A DNA stretch of 64,000 bases from Camelus bactrianus (GCF_048773025.1 NC_133546.1:82155816-82219815), one strand, 5' to 3'; shown: positions 24,226-36,690, counted from the first letter of the stretch. Numbers and translations are program-made. Notes: generated by a model from the sequence alone, not told the origin.

Positions 24226-24307
24226 TGAATAGCTGCAGTTTGTTAATTTGATGTTAAAAATTATGTGACTTATTCACAGCTAAGAAATCACAGGTCTGTT
24301 TCTTTAA

Positions 24308-25765
24308 AACATTTTTTATTGAGTTATAGTCATTTTACAATGTTGTGTCAAATTCCACTGTCAAGCACAATTTTTCAATTATATATGAACATACATACAT
24401 TCATTGTCACACATTTCACTGTGAGGTAACACAAGATCTTGTATATATTTCCCTGTGCTATACAGTATAATCTTGTTTATCTATTCTGCATATGCCAGTC
24501 AGTATCTACAAGTTTTGAACTCTCAGTCTGTCCCTCACCCCGCCCTGCCCCCTTGGCAACCACAAGTTTGTATTCTATGTCTATGAGTCAGTTTCTGTTT
24601 TGTATTTATATTCATTTTAAAAATTTTTGAGATTCCACATATGAGAGATCTCATATGGTATTTTTCTTTCTCTTTCTGGCTTACTTCACTTAGAATGACA
24701 TTCTCCAGGAGCATCCATATTGCTGCAAATGGCGTTATGTTGTCAGTTTTTATGGCTGAATAGTATTCCATTGTACAAATATACCACTTCTTCTTCATCA
24801 AGTCATCTGTTGATGGACATTTAGGCTGTTGACATCTCTTGGCTATTGTAAATAGTGCTGCTATGAACATTGGGGTGCAGATGTCTTTTTGAAGTAGAGT
24901 TCCTTCTTGATATATGCCCAGGAGTGGGATCACTGGGTCATATGTTATGTCTATTCCTAGTCTTTTGAGGAATCTCCATACTGTTTTCCTCTGTGGCTGC
25001 ACCTAACTGCATTCCCACCAGCAGTGTAAGAGGGTTCCCTTTCCTCCACAGCCTCTCCATCATTTGTCATTTGTGGACATTTGAATGATGGCCATTCTGG
25101 CTGTTTTGAGGTGATACCTCACTGTAGTTTTGATTTGCATTTCTCTCATAATTAGTGATCTTGAGCATTTTTTCTTGTTCCTATTTATCATTTGTATGTC
25201 TTCCTTGGAGAATTGCTTGTTTAGATCTTCTGCCCATTTTTGAATTGGGCTGTTGGTTTTTTCTTATTATGTCGTATGAGCTACTTATATATTCTGGAGA
25301 TCAAGCCTTTGTTGGTTTCATCATTTGCAAAAATTTTTTCCCATTCCTTATATTTTTGTTTTGTTTTACTTATGTTTTCCTTTGCTGAGCAGAAGCTTGT
25401 AAGCTTAGTTAGGCCCCATTTCTTTATTCTTGCTTTTATTTATACTGCTTGAGTAGACTGCCCTAGGAGAACATTTTTGAGCTGTATGTCAGATAATGTT
25501 TTACCTATGTTTTCTTCTAGGAGGTTTATTTTATCTTGTGTTATGTTTAAACATTTGATCCATTTTGAGTTTATTTTTGTGTATGGTGTAAGGGAATGTT
25601 CTAGCTTCATTGATTTACATGCTGCTGTCCAGTTTTCCCAAAATCATTTGCTGAATAGACTATCTTTATTCCATTGTATATTCTTGCCTCCTTTGTTGAA
25701 GATTAGTTGACCAAAAGCCTGTGGGATCATTTCTGGGCTTTCTATTCTATTCCGCAGACCTGGTT
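24308..25765 (-). mobile_element. 5'-truncated L1: ORF2 C-terminus and 3' UTR
   Basis: A 155-codon frame (24535-25002, minus) encodes the ORF2 C-terminus, with [32 protein letters not shown] and YICTMEYYSAIKTDN. It runs on past the usual stop into the 3' UTR. Further 5' ORF2 sequence reaches about 25765 ('gatcatttctgggctttctattctattcc'). The frame is relatively intact for a fossil LINE but far from full length. Confidence 0.93.
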
Positions 25766-26519
25766 TTTATAAAGTTGTTTCTCTCACATTTTCCTGCAGC
25801 TTCCTTTAAGTTTTCCATTTAAAGAGGGGGACTGGACAACTCTGGTCATTATAATGTAGCTGTTAGAGAATCCTGTTTTACCTTTGTATTCTTTTCTCCC
25901 ACAATGAAGAATCAGAAAAAAGGAGATGGTACAGGAGCAGTGTTTGAATTTTCTTGCTGCTTTGCTCTGAAAAAAAAAAAAAATTATAGACCTTGTTTCT
26001 TAGTAACCTGAAGTTTGCAGATTGTGTTCAAATATATAACCCAATTTGTTTAGTGCAATTATTGTGGATAAATCTCCATCTAATTCAGTAAGCATGCACT
26101 GAAATCCCTTTTTGTGCTGCATTCTATGCTCATATATAAGCTTTTACTTATCTGATTTTATTATCAAAACATCCTCCAGACTGGACTTACCATTTTTTTC
26201 ATATTACCCCTATAATTATTCTTAAAAACTTAGGTTTAGCTAGGTGAGGCTTCTTGTTTAAGGCCACACAAGTAGTAACTGATAAAGCTGGTATTTTTTA
26301 AAAATATTTTTGATAGTATTTGAGGCATCTTGAATACTTGACCTATAAATATGGAACTGAATAGTTTAGACATTTGAATATAATATCATGTTTATATAGT
26401 CTGATTATGAAATATGCATAGATATTATAGGGAAAATTTATTATAATGCCAATCAGAAATATGCCAGAAGAACCATGGTATAATTGTGTTTTTAGTACTT
26501 AATTTTTAAAATCAAATTT
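25766..26519. other. Intergenic DNA
   Basis: Contains an (A)13 run at about 25971. No gene recognised. Confidence 0.4.
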
Positions 26520-26765
26520 GCCTTGGAAAACAATTACAAGGGAATCTCATATCCTTTTCACCTAGATTTACCCACTGGTGGCATTTTCCTAGATTTGCTT
26601 CCTCTCTCTAAATATATGTATATGTCTCTCAATATAATATAAAACAATATTTGCATTTTCATTCTTATTTTCATTTATGGGATTAAGTTGCAAAAATCCT
26701 GACCCTTCTCAGCTAAGTAACTTGGCCTAAATCTCTCAAGATTCAGGACATCCTCCTGAAACAGA
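26520..26765 (-). mobile_element. Old L1M-type fragment
   Basis: 'cacctagatttacccactggtggcattttc', then 'attaagttgcaaaaatcctgaccc' and 'ggacatcctcctgaaac' match a well-known ancient repeat block. It explains a lysine-rich pseudo-coding stretch near 26760. Confidence 0.5.
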
Positions 26766-26924
26766 AGAAGAGTGGCAAGCGGGAGAAGGAGCAAGTGTGT
26801 GGGAACATTGACCTAAAGTGTGCAGTCTCCTTCTCAAAAAGGGGAGGCAGGAGGGTGGGAAAACTCTTCAGTAGTTTACCTATGAGGATGATGTTACCTG
26901 TGCGTTTTTCCATACATAGACTTC

Positions 26925-28827
26925 ATTATGTTCAGGTAGTTTATTTTTATTCTTAATTGTATTTTGTTTAGTTTTCACATATTTGTAGACTTTGCAGTTT
27001 TATTCCATCTATTAATTTCCAGTTTCATTTCATTGGGTTCAGAAAAGATACTTTGTATGAGTTTAACCTTTTAAAATTTGTTGACTTGTTTTGTGGCCTA
27101 AAATATGGTCTATCCTTGGAAATATTCCATGCCCATCTGGGAAAACGTGTTTTCTCTTGTTGTTGGATGAGAGTGTTCTGTATATGTCTGTTAGGTTCAA
27201 TTAATTTATAATGTTATTCAAGTACTCTGTTTTTTCTACCTATTATTGCAAGTAAGGTATTAAACTATTTTATTATTGTTAAGTGATCTGTTGCTCAATA
27301 TTGTCAATGTTTATTTCACATATTTTGGAACTCTGAGGTTCAGGTATACATATTTAGAATTGTTTATCTTCTAGATAAACTTGACTCTTTTAACATAATG
27401 TCCTTCTTTGTCTCTTTTAACAGTGCTTGAAATAACTTTTTTATCTCATATAGATATAACCACAACAGTACTCTTTTTGTTGTTATTTGAATAGAAAATC
27501 TTCCTGGGGTGTACAGTAAGGTGGTAGTTGCTCAGGCTGACCTGTCTCCAACCTGTCTGGTGGCAAACCAGCACCCATTCACTCCTTCTAGTCTAGGCTT
27601 CTCCAGCCTTTCTATCTGTTTCAGTCTTTCTCCAAGTAGCCAAGGGGATTTGTCTCCTCTGTGCAGGACCCCAGGACTGGGATGCCAAGTCTGTGGATTG
27701 ACCTACTCACTCCTCAGGGTTAGGGTCTATTTGCACAGTCTTCCTTTTCCTCTTAGTCCTTCCCTAGTTGCACAGGTCCCAACCTGAAGTTTTTACTCCT
27801 CCCTAATTATGTGGAAATATCTCTTGAAATCTTGTTTGTATAGGAGTTCTGCCAGTTTTCAGTCACATTTCTGTGAGAAGTTATTATCCCTCATCTTGAC
27901 CCCCCTCCTCTGGAAACAGTATTCTTCATTGGTAGGTTCCCCCCTACCCCATCACTCAGTTTTTAGCAATTTAAACATATCATTCCACTGCCTTCTGGCC
28001 TCCAAATATTTTGTTGATAAATTGACTGACAATCTTATTGGATGTGATGAGTTACTGCTTTTTGTTGCTTTCAAGATTCTCTCTTTGTCTTTTGACAGTT
28101 TGATTATAATATGCCTCAGCATTTGTCTCTGATGATTTATCCTACTGGAGTTTGTTGAATATCTTGCATTTGTAGATTTATATATTTCATTGCATTGGGA
28201 ATTTTTTAGCCATTATTTCCTCAAATAATCTCTCTGCCCTGCCTCTCCCTTCTGCTTTAGGGACTTTCATAATGTATATACCTGTCTATGTGACAGTATT
28301 CCATAAGTTTGTTAGGCTGTATTCACTTTAAAACAATTACTTCTTCCTTCTGCTCCTGAGACTTGATAATTTCAAATGTCCTGTCTTCAAGTTTGCTGAG
28401 TCTTTTTGCCTGTGCAAGTCTAATCCCAATTATATGTATTCAAATTCTCTTCCCCTGAGCTTTACACCAAGGCTAATACCCTGTAGAAAATGTGTAAATT
28501 CATTCATTGTATTTTCCAGCCTCAGAATTTCAGTTTGGTTCCTTTTTTAATTATTTTTATCTCCTTGTTCATTTTCGAATTTTGTTCATATATTTTTCTG
28601 ATTTTCTTTAGTTATTTTTCTGAGTTTTCCTTTAGCTTTTTAAGCATATTTTTAAAAAGTTATTTTAAAGTCTTTGCCTAAAACATCTAATGCACATGTT
28701 TCCTCAGGGTTTTTTTTTTTGTTTTTTTTTTTTACCACTTTATATTCTTCCTTTGGAAGGGCCATATTTTCATTTATTTTGTATGCCTTGTGATTTTTGT
28801 TGTTGTTGTTGAAAAATTGGATATTTA
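26925..28827 (-). mobile_element. Old L1M: ORF2 start, ORF1 and part of the 5' region, 3' part missing
   Basis: On the minus strand the ORF2 endonuclease region ends near 26925. It contains equivalents of 'MDLIDLTDIYRTL', 'RIDHILGHKTS' and 'NEMKLEINRWNKTAKSTNM'. About 300 bases of less certain origin lie at 27500-27800. ORF1 and 5'-UTR-like sequence follow to the right ('ggctgaa'-type, 'cattatttcctcaaataatctctctgccctgcc', 'cctcagaatttcagtttggttcc'). It keeps the 5' end and has lost the 3' end, the reverse of the usual truncation, so a later deletion or rearrangement removed the rest. Confidence 0.75.
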
Positions 28828-28932
28828 TTTATCTATTTATTTATTTTAAATGAAGGTACTCAGTACTTAACCCAGGATTTTGGACATGTTAAGTACATGC
28901 TTTACTACTGAGTTATTACCCTCCCACCCCCT
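28828..28932 (-). mobile_element. Vic-1-type SINE inserted in L1M 5' region
   Basis: The minus strand reads GGGTAATAACTCAGTAGTAAAG with an A-rich tail at the left end. An imperfect target duplication lies at 28811-28827 (GAAAAATTGGATATTTA) and 28933-28948 (GAAAATTGAGCATTTA). Confidence 0.85.
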
Positions 28933-29210
28933 GAAAATTGAGCATTTATGAAAGCAGTCACCTTTCCCATTCTTTGCATACTGGCCTTTTGACAAGGAAG
29001 TCTTTTCCTAAGCTGGCTCTTGATTTTGAAACTTGGGATTAAACTTAAGAGAAGTTCTAAAGTCTTTTTAGGCTTTTTTGAGCATGCATCTTCCCTGGGC
29101 CTGTGTTTTGCTTTTTCAGTTTTCCCATATATGTGCTCTTTTAAGTATATTAATTTCCCAAAGGATGCCCCCTTTGAACTTTTGATTGTCTATTGTGTGT
29201 CTCCACCCTG
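28933..29210 (-). mobile_element. L1M 5' region, continued
   Basis: The same old L1 5' sequence resumes after the SINE and ends near 29210. Confidence 0.55.
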
Positions 29211-29299
29211 AAAAGAAAAAGAAAAATTCAGTTTCTCTTCTCAACTTTCTATTCTCTATACTTATTTCTGGTCACCATATACGTGAGCATTTTTTCACA

Positions 29300-30115
29300 A
29301 TAAGCAATTCTGACCCTAACTTCCAAGAGTTATTTTATACCCTACAGATTAAGGGCTCAGTCCCACAAGACTTCTCCTCAGTTCAGATGCAATTACAAAT
29401 CCAGGTTGTCACCTGTGCTTCTGACTAACTGGCTGTACATTGGAGTTACCCATCTCTTCCCCAGGTTCAATGATTTGCTAGGATGGCTTAAGAACTCAGG
29501 AAGGATAGTTTGCTTACTAGATTACTGGTTTATTTTAAAAAAGGATATAGCCTATAAACAGCAAAATAGGAGATGCAAAGGGAAAGATATCAAGAAAAGT
29601 ATGTGGAGCTTCCATGACTCCTTTGGAAGTGCCACCTTCTAACAACATCCATATATTCATCAAGCCAGAAACTCTCTGAACCATTTCAGTTAGGTTTTAT
29701 TTATTTTTTAATGGAGGACTTCTTAGATAGATATGGTTGAGTAAACTATTGGTCATTGGTGATTAACTCAACTTTCATCTCTTCTCTGCTCCCCAGTGGT
29801 TGGAGCATCAGGCTAAATGTTGCAACTTTCTAATAACATTGTTTCCTCTAGCAAACAACTCCATTGAAGTGATCTAGGGGCTTTAAAAATCACCTCATTA
29901 ACATAAACTCAGTTGTTGTTGAAAGGTGCTTGTTATAAATAACAAAAGACTCTCCTTTCATCTTTATCAGTCTGGAGCTACTTTAGGAATTGAGGACAAA
30001 AGACCAAAAGTTACAAGAAAAATAATTTCATCTCTCTCATCACATAGGGTTTTAAGAGCTATATACCAGGAATAAGGACAATGATCAAATTTGTGTTTCT
30101 TATTATACATCTCAA
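29300..30115 (-). mobile_element. Old LTR-type repeat, about 0.8 kb
   Basis: Minus-strand landmarks occur in the order known for a common eutherian LTR: TGTGATATTGAGATG start, 'ttgttatttataacaagcacc', 'gagtttatgttaatgaggtga', 'atggaagctcc', 'taaaccagtaatc', 'cacaggtgacaacctgg' and 'gactgagcccttaa'. I do not assign the family name. No internal retroviral genes are adjacent, so it is a solo fossil. It lies about 1.2 kb upstream of the GBP start codon, on the opposite strand. Confidence 0.65.
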
Positions 30116-30119
30116 TATC

Positions 30120-30345
30120 ACACACCCATAATATCTTGTCATAGGTGTCTGCAGGTCATTCTCCCTGCAGCTTTCCCAAGCAATGCCCACTGCTTCTCCC
30201 TGCCTAAGATCCAAATAAGGGAAAAGATAACAGTCCTTCAGGCAGCCCATGAGATGTCAGAACATTGTAAATGCAGCCTGCTCTGCTCTGTTTATTTTGA
30301 AAAAGGGAATTGGAAACTCAATTGATGCCTTAGATAGTCTATTTT
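30120..30345 (+). repeat. Left unit of a diverged tandem duplication
   Basis: Shares ordered blocks with 30368-30605: 'ctgcttct-ccctgcc', 'agatccaa', 'gaggcagcc', 'tcagaacattgtaaa' and 'gggaattggaaa'. By eye about two thirds identical. Confidence 0.45.
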
Positions 30346-30367
30346 ATATATTCAATGGTAACCTCTT

Positions 30368-30605
30368 GCTCTAGGCATCTGTGGAGCTGTCTCTCCACAT
30401 TATTCCTTGAGAAATACCTGCTGCTTCTTTCCACCTGATATCCAAGTTTTACCACCACCTACCCCTCTGCCACCCTTCCCTGAGTTTCATGTGAAGTGAA
30501 ACAGAGACCTGAAGAGGCAGCCTTGACAGGTTAGAACATTATAAAACTCCCTCTCTCTGAATCAGGGGAGGGAATTGGGAAATGATTTGCCACTTCCTTA
30601 AAGAC
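30368..30605 (+). repeat. Right unit of a diverged tandem duplication
   Basis: Matching blocks are 'ctgcttctttccacc', 'gatatccaa', 'gaggcagcc', 'ttagaacattataaa' and 'gggaattgggaaa'. One IRF-core-like sequence, AAGTGAAA, lies at 30494-30501. Confidence 0.45.
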
Positions 30606-31273
30606 CTTACCACAATGGGGACCGAGGGCAACAGAAAAACCACAGAATTTCCTACCATTTTGAATGAGGCTGTTTCTTGATTTGGTATTTGGTTGGTTGC
30701 TTTGGACCTTTGACTGTTTTATGGAACTACTGTAAGGTTATTCTAGCTAGTATTTTGGTTGTTGTTTATATCTCCTTGGGGAAACAAGAGCTTAGAGTTT
30801 GCTAGTCTGTCATTTTGCTCAAGTATGTAGATTTTCAATCCTTTCTCAATGACATTCACTCAGCCTTTGTGAGAACCATTTACCTCATTTCCAAAGTAGT
30901 TATGTTAATTTCTAACTTTCAGTCTCTTGTGAATATCAGTTTAGCTGGATATGTAAGTTATTATCAAAGGGCTTGGTATATTGTAGGCCTTCAGTGCATC
31001 ATAACAATAACTTTAATTATATTATTATTTTGAAATAACAGTTTGGAGAGTGATATTATATTATTTCACTACCAATATCATGAGAGACTTGAGGGAATGA
31101 TGGGGGAAAACCTCTGCAGTATGCTAATTCTAGGTTACATTTTGTCTCATGGAAAGCACAGAACTCTTACTTACCTTATCCTAAGTTGATAGATGCTTTG
31201 TATAAGTCTGAGTTAGAGAATGAATTTATAATCTGATTTCCACTAAGAAGCTCTTCTAGGTTGGCAGGTTGCC
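30606..31273. other. 5' flank of the GBP pseudogene
   Basis: GBP genes normally have a non-coding first exon and an interferon-responsive promoter upstream. I could not identify a splice donor, a TATA box or a convincing ISRE/GAS pair here. A CTTCTAG acceptor-like sequence immediately precedes the coding exon at about 31253-31259. Confidence 0.4.
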
Positions 31274-31460
31274 ATGGCATCCAGACCCAAAATGATGGAC
31301 CCCATTTTTCTGCTGGAAAGTGTCAAGGTTCTTTCAGTGAACCAAAAATCTCTGCAGATTCTTGGTGAGATTTCTTTGCCAGTGCTGGTGGTGGCCATTG
31401 TAGGGCCGTATCATACAGGCAAATCCTACTTGATGAACCATCTTGCAGGTCAGAATCATG
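31274..31460 (+). pseudogene. GBP pseudogene, first coding exon (P-loop)
   Basis: Encodes MASRPKMMDPIFLLESVKVL... with P-loop GPYHTGKSYLMNHLAG. Human GBP1 has GLYRTGKS here, so the arginine that acts as an internal arginine finger (R48 in GBP1) is His. The exon itself is fully open with a good donor (ATG|GTGAGT at 31461). The start ATG is chosen because MAS- plus P-loop spacing matches GBPs. Confidence 0.95.
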
Positions 31461-32252
31461 GTGAGTGTTGTACAGGGTCAAGGACCAATTGCTTGATTCT
31501 AGCTAATACCTCAGCTTCTTAATTTTTGTCCTGATCATGTGTAGGGAGAACCAAACTTCTCTTAACAAATCAACTTTCCACTCCTATTTCTCACTGCTAC
31601 ACCACTGTCTTACTGTAATTCATTATCATATTGTATGTTTTATTCCTGTAAAGCAAAATTTCTCCTACCAATTCTCACAATCCTACCTTATTTTACATGC
31701 TTAAGCACTGGACTCTTGCAATTGTGTCTACTCGCTCTTGAAACACATTTTGCTTTTTTATGGACTATACTCATCAACATATAAATGTGTTCAAATGTCT
31801 ATAATCTTAAAAATATTTCCTGTATGTGATATACTACTGTGGCTAACAACTCTCCCCAGTTTTGAAAAATTTGTCTGACAAAAAATATAATCTTGATTTT
31901 TTCCCCACCTTTTTCTCTTCCAATGTCTGTCTTCAGTCCATTTCTCTCTGGCTTTGAACCTCACCATTCTTTCAAGATACTCTTGTTATGGTTATCAGTG
32001 GCTTCCATTTTGTCTGATTCATGGATTCCCCTTTGCCTCTATGTTGAGCCCTTGCTTGGTATCTTTATCACAATTAATGTTCCTTCCTCCTTGAAACAGA
32101 TGACACACAAAGTAGGACATTCTTGAGGAAATGGAGAAAGCACCAACTCGTATGCTGGGATACTGACATTCCAATAGATCTGACTCTGTTGCCCCTTGGT
32201 TGTTTAGATTATCTGCTCTAACTGAATGCTGCTTTCTCCCCTCTCCTCACAG

Positions 32253-35200
32253 GGTTTCCTCTAGGCTCTACAGTGCAGTCTGAAATCAAGGGCATCTGGA
32301 TGTGGTGTGTGCCTCACCCACGCAAGCCAAATCGTACTCTGGTGGTCCTTCTGGACACTTAGTGCCTGGGGGATGTGTGAATGGTAAAGCAGAAATTCAC
32401 AATTAAATCCTTTTTATTCTGGATTTTCCCCTTATCTCTCCATGGTCCTAGAAATTTTACTGCTTTAATCTGTAAAATCTAGAAATCAATTATAGTAAAT
32501 AAGGCAAACTATGTTTTGTTTGAATCTCACTTCTAGGTAAGTTATCATAGTGTCTTAGATAAATTCTTTTATTTCTTGGCACTGTGTGGATGACTTGATT
32601 ACATTTAGTAAGTCATTATTGAACGGCTGAGTTCCAGGCCTTTGGACTTTGCATTGTAGATATCAGTGACCAAAGTATATGTCCTGCCCTTAAAGAGTCT
32701 TTAGTTCAATTGACAAGACATTATCTGCAGTCAGATTTAGTACCATGTAATTGGGAAAGAAGCAGGCTGGAGAGAAGAAGAAATTACATTGCATTGCAAT
32801 CCCCAATTTCTGGGAATTTCATGGGAGCTCCATGGCTGGATTGGCTTTTTTGAATTATCCTGATTTTGGGACAGGGGTGCTGATACATTTTTGAAGAGCT
32901 GCTCCAGAAGCCTTTCTAATTAAGAGGGCTGACACCTGAAGACTGTCTTCCACCAGCACTCCCAACAGCTGGGGGAATAAGTCCTTCAGTTTTGAAAGGC
33001 AATCCAGGCAGCACCTTACTGGTTTTGAGAACTTACATTTAAGCATAACTAATAAAGAGAAGTATCAATCTGTGAGTGAGGAAAAATTTCTGATTCACCT
33101 TCTTAGCTACAAGGTGAAGAGTGTATTTGAGGGTAGGATTTAAGAGACGGGTTTACATTTTCTATGATGAAGTTCATCAACTACTCACAGAGTGTTCTGG
33201 AAATCTGTGAGACACCTCTGAATGTGCAAGTTCTATAAAAGTAAGTTTTTGTCCTACAAGAAACATTTTAAAATGGATTTTTGGTGTTTTAGCTTTCTGC
33301 TAATGGGTGAAATGAACTATCCCTCCTTTCCCCGTTTTGAGATTTATTTCGAAATAGTACCTACATTTTTATAGCTGTCTTTTTTCTCAACAGGAATTAG
33401 AAAGTCTGCTTATTTTTAAAGCCATATATCAAACAATGATATAATCTTGCTGTTGAAATAATTGTTTGTCATAAATGCTACTTCTTCTTATCCTAATTGA
33501 TTATTTTTAAAAACTGGGTTTTGGAGAACGAAAGTAATGAATAGACTCTTATCCCCCCAAACTCCCATTTAGAATCTTCTCAACATAAACCACAGTTTTT
33601 GCGTTTACACTGGGAGCAACTTTACATGCCATTTATAATAAAAAAAAACTATTTCCAGTTTATGCCATTATTTAGACAATGCTATGATTTATACAACTTA
33701 GCCTGGGCTTTAGGGCCCTTGATTAGGCTGCATGAAACTCACCTTAACTTCTCCACTTGCCCTCTGCCCTCAAATGACTCTGTTCTAACTACAAGACCCC
33801 TGTCTTCTCCCATGTCTAATTTTGTTTCTCTGGGTTTTCCTGTCTATGGGATCACCTTCATTTCTTCAGTTCCACATTTTCCAGTTCTTTAATATTCAGC
33901 TCAAGACATTGAGGAAGCTTTCAGATCACATATTCTTTCTCCAAATTTCATAGCTCTGTTCTTCTTTGATAGACTTCTAAATTTTAGTTTAGTGTTATAG
34001 CTATAGGTTTCACTGCATATATACATTACTGAGAGTAAGCCTTTTACAGATACTTCTACTTTTGTTGCACTTACTGTTATGGATGTTTGTCCACTGTTTT
34101 GAAATAATCATATTGAAAGAAAATTTTCATTTTTAGCATTGCTTTTTTAAAATCTAAGAACAGTGGGGGATATTTAGTAGCTCCCTGCCATTATTTATTG
34201 ATTGCATATAATTTAAATACCCAGTTATGCCAACTATGTTATATTTTATATGGACTCTGATTAATAAATATATGCAGAATGAATAAGTGCCCACACTCAT
34301 CACTGAATTCCTAATTACACATCAGGTACTGTATTAGTTTTTCTGTATATGTTATTTTACTTTATCCAATTGAGGAAAAGGAAAGCACTGTGAACACTAG
34401 AATCCTTTTATATATGAAAAATTTGCAAACACAAGAAATGTCTCTGTAATTGTCAAAGTTGATATCTGCATTTACATCTGTTTTCAATTTCTTTGCATGG
34501 TGAGTATGTTAGCTGAAATAATAAATGAAACCATGATTGAAAAAGTGTAAAGATGAATTTCTAATGTAGGGTAAACTTCTAACTCTCTTGTTCTAATGTG
34601 CTTTCTAGAATGAGTCTAAGAAGGATTCATGGATCTTTGCCCTGGCCGTGGTTCTCTGCAGTAGCTTTGTCTAGAACAGAATGAGCAGCATCAACCACCA
34701 GGCCCTGGAGAATCTGCAGTATCCTTCCAGGTCCTGAACCACCATGTTTCACTGAATTCATGGGAATGAGGATAGAGTCAGTCTCTCCTTTCCTGTCATT
34801 TAGTTTTCTTGGGTGGAGCAGAGGGGACCCATGGCAAAAGAGTGTGTTTATAATATCTTTATACTAGAGAAATGTGGGAATTGTTGGTAGTGAGTTTCTT
34901 TTCCCTAACCAAATGTTAGTTATGCGACAGAGCTTGCAAAACATCAGGGCAAAGTCCTCTCAAACACCTGATAGTGTAGAAGATTCCACAGAATTTGTGA
35001 ATTTATTTCCAGACATTATCTGGACTGTATGGGATTTCACCCTGGAGCTGCAGTTATGTGGTCAGCCTATCACAGAAGATGAGTACTTGGAGAATGCCCT
35101 GAAGCTGATTCCAGGTATCAGAGTATGGCCTGGGCAGTGTACGGTCCAATAGAGTGTGGGATCTACTAAACAATATCCCTCATCTCTGTGATTGCATTTG

Positions 35201-36690
35201 TATTTGAGACTAAATCAAAGTCTGTGGAAATGGTGGCTGGAAAGTGGGTTGCAAAGATCTAGGGGCTACAGTTGAAGTTTAATCAAGAAAAGTAAAGTGT
35301 AAAGTGAAATTACTCAAAACCAATTTGTTTTTTATACATCTTTAAATTTAGCATCCAGATTTACATGGGTGATGAAATATTCTAAAGACTGGACACTGTG
35401 TTTCCTGTTCCATCAATTTTTCTCTGTTGAAGAAAACAACTAATCAGCTAATTGTTAGACATGAAACTGCAGTGAAAACTTATCTAATGAACAAAATATA
35501 GATTTCACATATTATTCTTTTCAAAGAGGGCTAGAAAACTTTCTAATCCTGTATAATTATATCATCTACAAAATGACTGTATGTTCTAAATAAACCTGAA
35601 GAAGTGACTGTCTTTAAAATCTATGCCTTTTCAATAATACTGACAATTATTAGAATATTCATTATACCTTCCACATCATAGCTTTCTCCTAATTCCCACA
35701 TGTTTACCCATGAATTAATTACAAGGTAAAAAATTATTTTCATGGGTTACATTTCCAAGGATGTGTGTCTATTGAAACCTTGAGAGAAATATCAATCCCA
35801 ATTTAGTCATTCTTCCTTTCATGTTTCTATTTATGATTTCTCAAAACAGCTATTAAGAAATTGGCTGGCAGGAGAGGACTAGATATAAACATTTACCTCA
35901 AAGAGTTTATAGATTAGTGGTGATACCTTAAAATTATATTTCAGGTACATTTATACTTCAGAGGTTTTTACTAATAAATACATAACACTGCATCAATTAT
36001 TTTTAGCATCAAAACAGTTTTTCTTAAATAATGAGGATGTCATTCCTAATATTCCAATTACTGTCCATGATCCCTTGTTTGTAGCTCTCCTTTTTGGTTC
36101 CACAGCTCAATTCCTACATGAGGTTGAGTTGAGCAGAAAGTTTCATGTGACCTTTCATCCTTTTAGCTGCTAGTTAAGCAAACACATCATAGACAACCAC
36201 TCTACTATGTGCATGTCTGGAGAGACCAGCCATAGGTTTCCTTTACTGGATCAGATGTCTCCCTAAATTTCTCTGCAGTTATATCATTGGTATAAGTCTG
36301 ATGTGCAAAGAAGTATTGAATGTCTATGTTAAAAGAGTTCTGTGTGTAGAAATGGCAAAGACACACAAATCCCTGCCATGAACACCTGTAACCCCCTCGC
36401 CTCAAGACTCTACACACTCTAATCCCTGTTTTTCTATCCCTCAGGGAAGAATCCCAAAGCCCAAACATCCAATCTACCCAGAGACTGCATCAGGCATTTA
36501 TTTCCAAGATGGAAGTGTTTTGTCTTTGACTGGCCAACATAGGAAAAAAAAATTCTAGCCAAAATTGGGATGGTATCTGAAGACCAACTGGATCCTAAAT
36601 TCCAGGAGCAAACAAAAAATTTCTGTTCTTACATCTTCACTGATGCAAGGACCAAGACCCTCACAGAAGGAATCATGGTCACTGGGAAAG
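32253..36690 (+). pseudogene. GBP pseudogene, remaining GTPase-domain exons
   Basis: Exons 32253-32383 ([19 protein letters not shown], then LLDT-stop), 34609-34718 (DSWIFALAVVLCSSFV, then stop, SSINHQALENL), 34920-35114 (SVEDSTEFVNLFPDIIW, then TVWDFTLEL) and 36445-36690 (NPKAQTSNLPRDCIR, CSYIFTDARTKTLTEGI). The guanine-specificity motif TLRD of GBP1 appears as TVWD. The G3 motif is destroyed by a stop plus Gly to Cys. The 2.2-kb intron before 34609 holds an L2-like fragment. Confidence 0.93.
32605..32770 (+). mobile_element. L2-like fragment in a GBP intron
   Basis: 'cattattgaacggctgagttccaggc', 'gatatcagtgaccaaag' and 'tcctgcccttaaagagtctttagttcaa' follow the L2-type layout. Confidence 0.5.

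Noticed and set aside
26740-26880. Lysine-rich coding-like stretch as a processed pseudogene
   Set aside because: The nucleotide sequence fits an old interspersed repeat block that starts near 26520.
30494-30501. AAGTGAAA as an interferon-response element of the GBP gene
   Set aside because: A single 8-base IRF core occurs by chance often; no second half-site or GAS element was seen nearby, so it is not listed as a regulatory feature.
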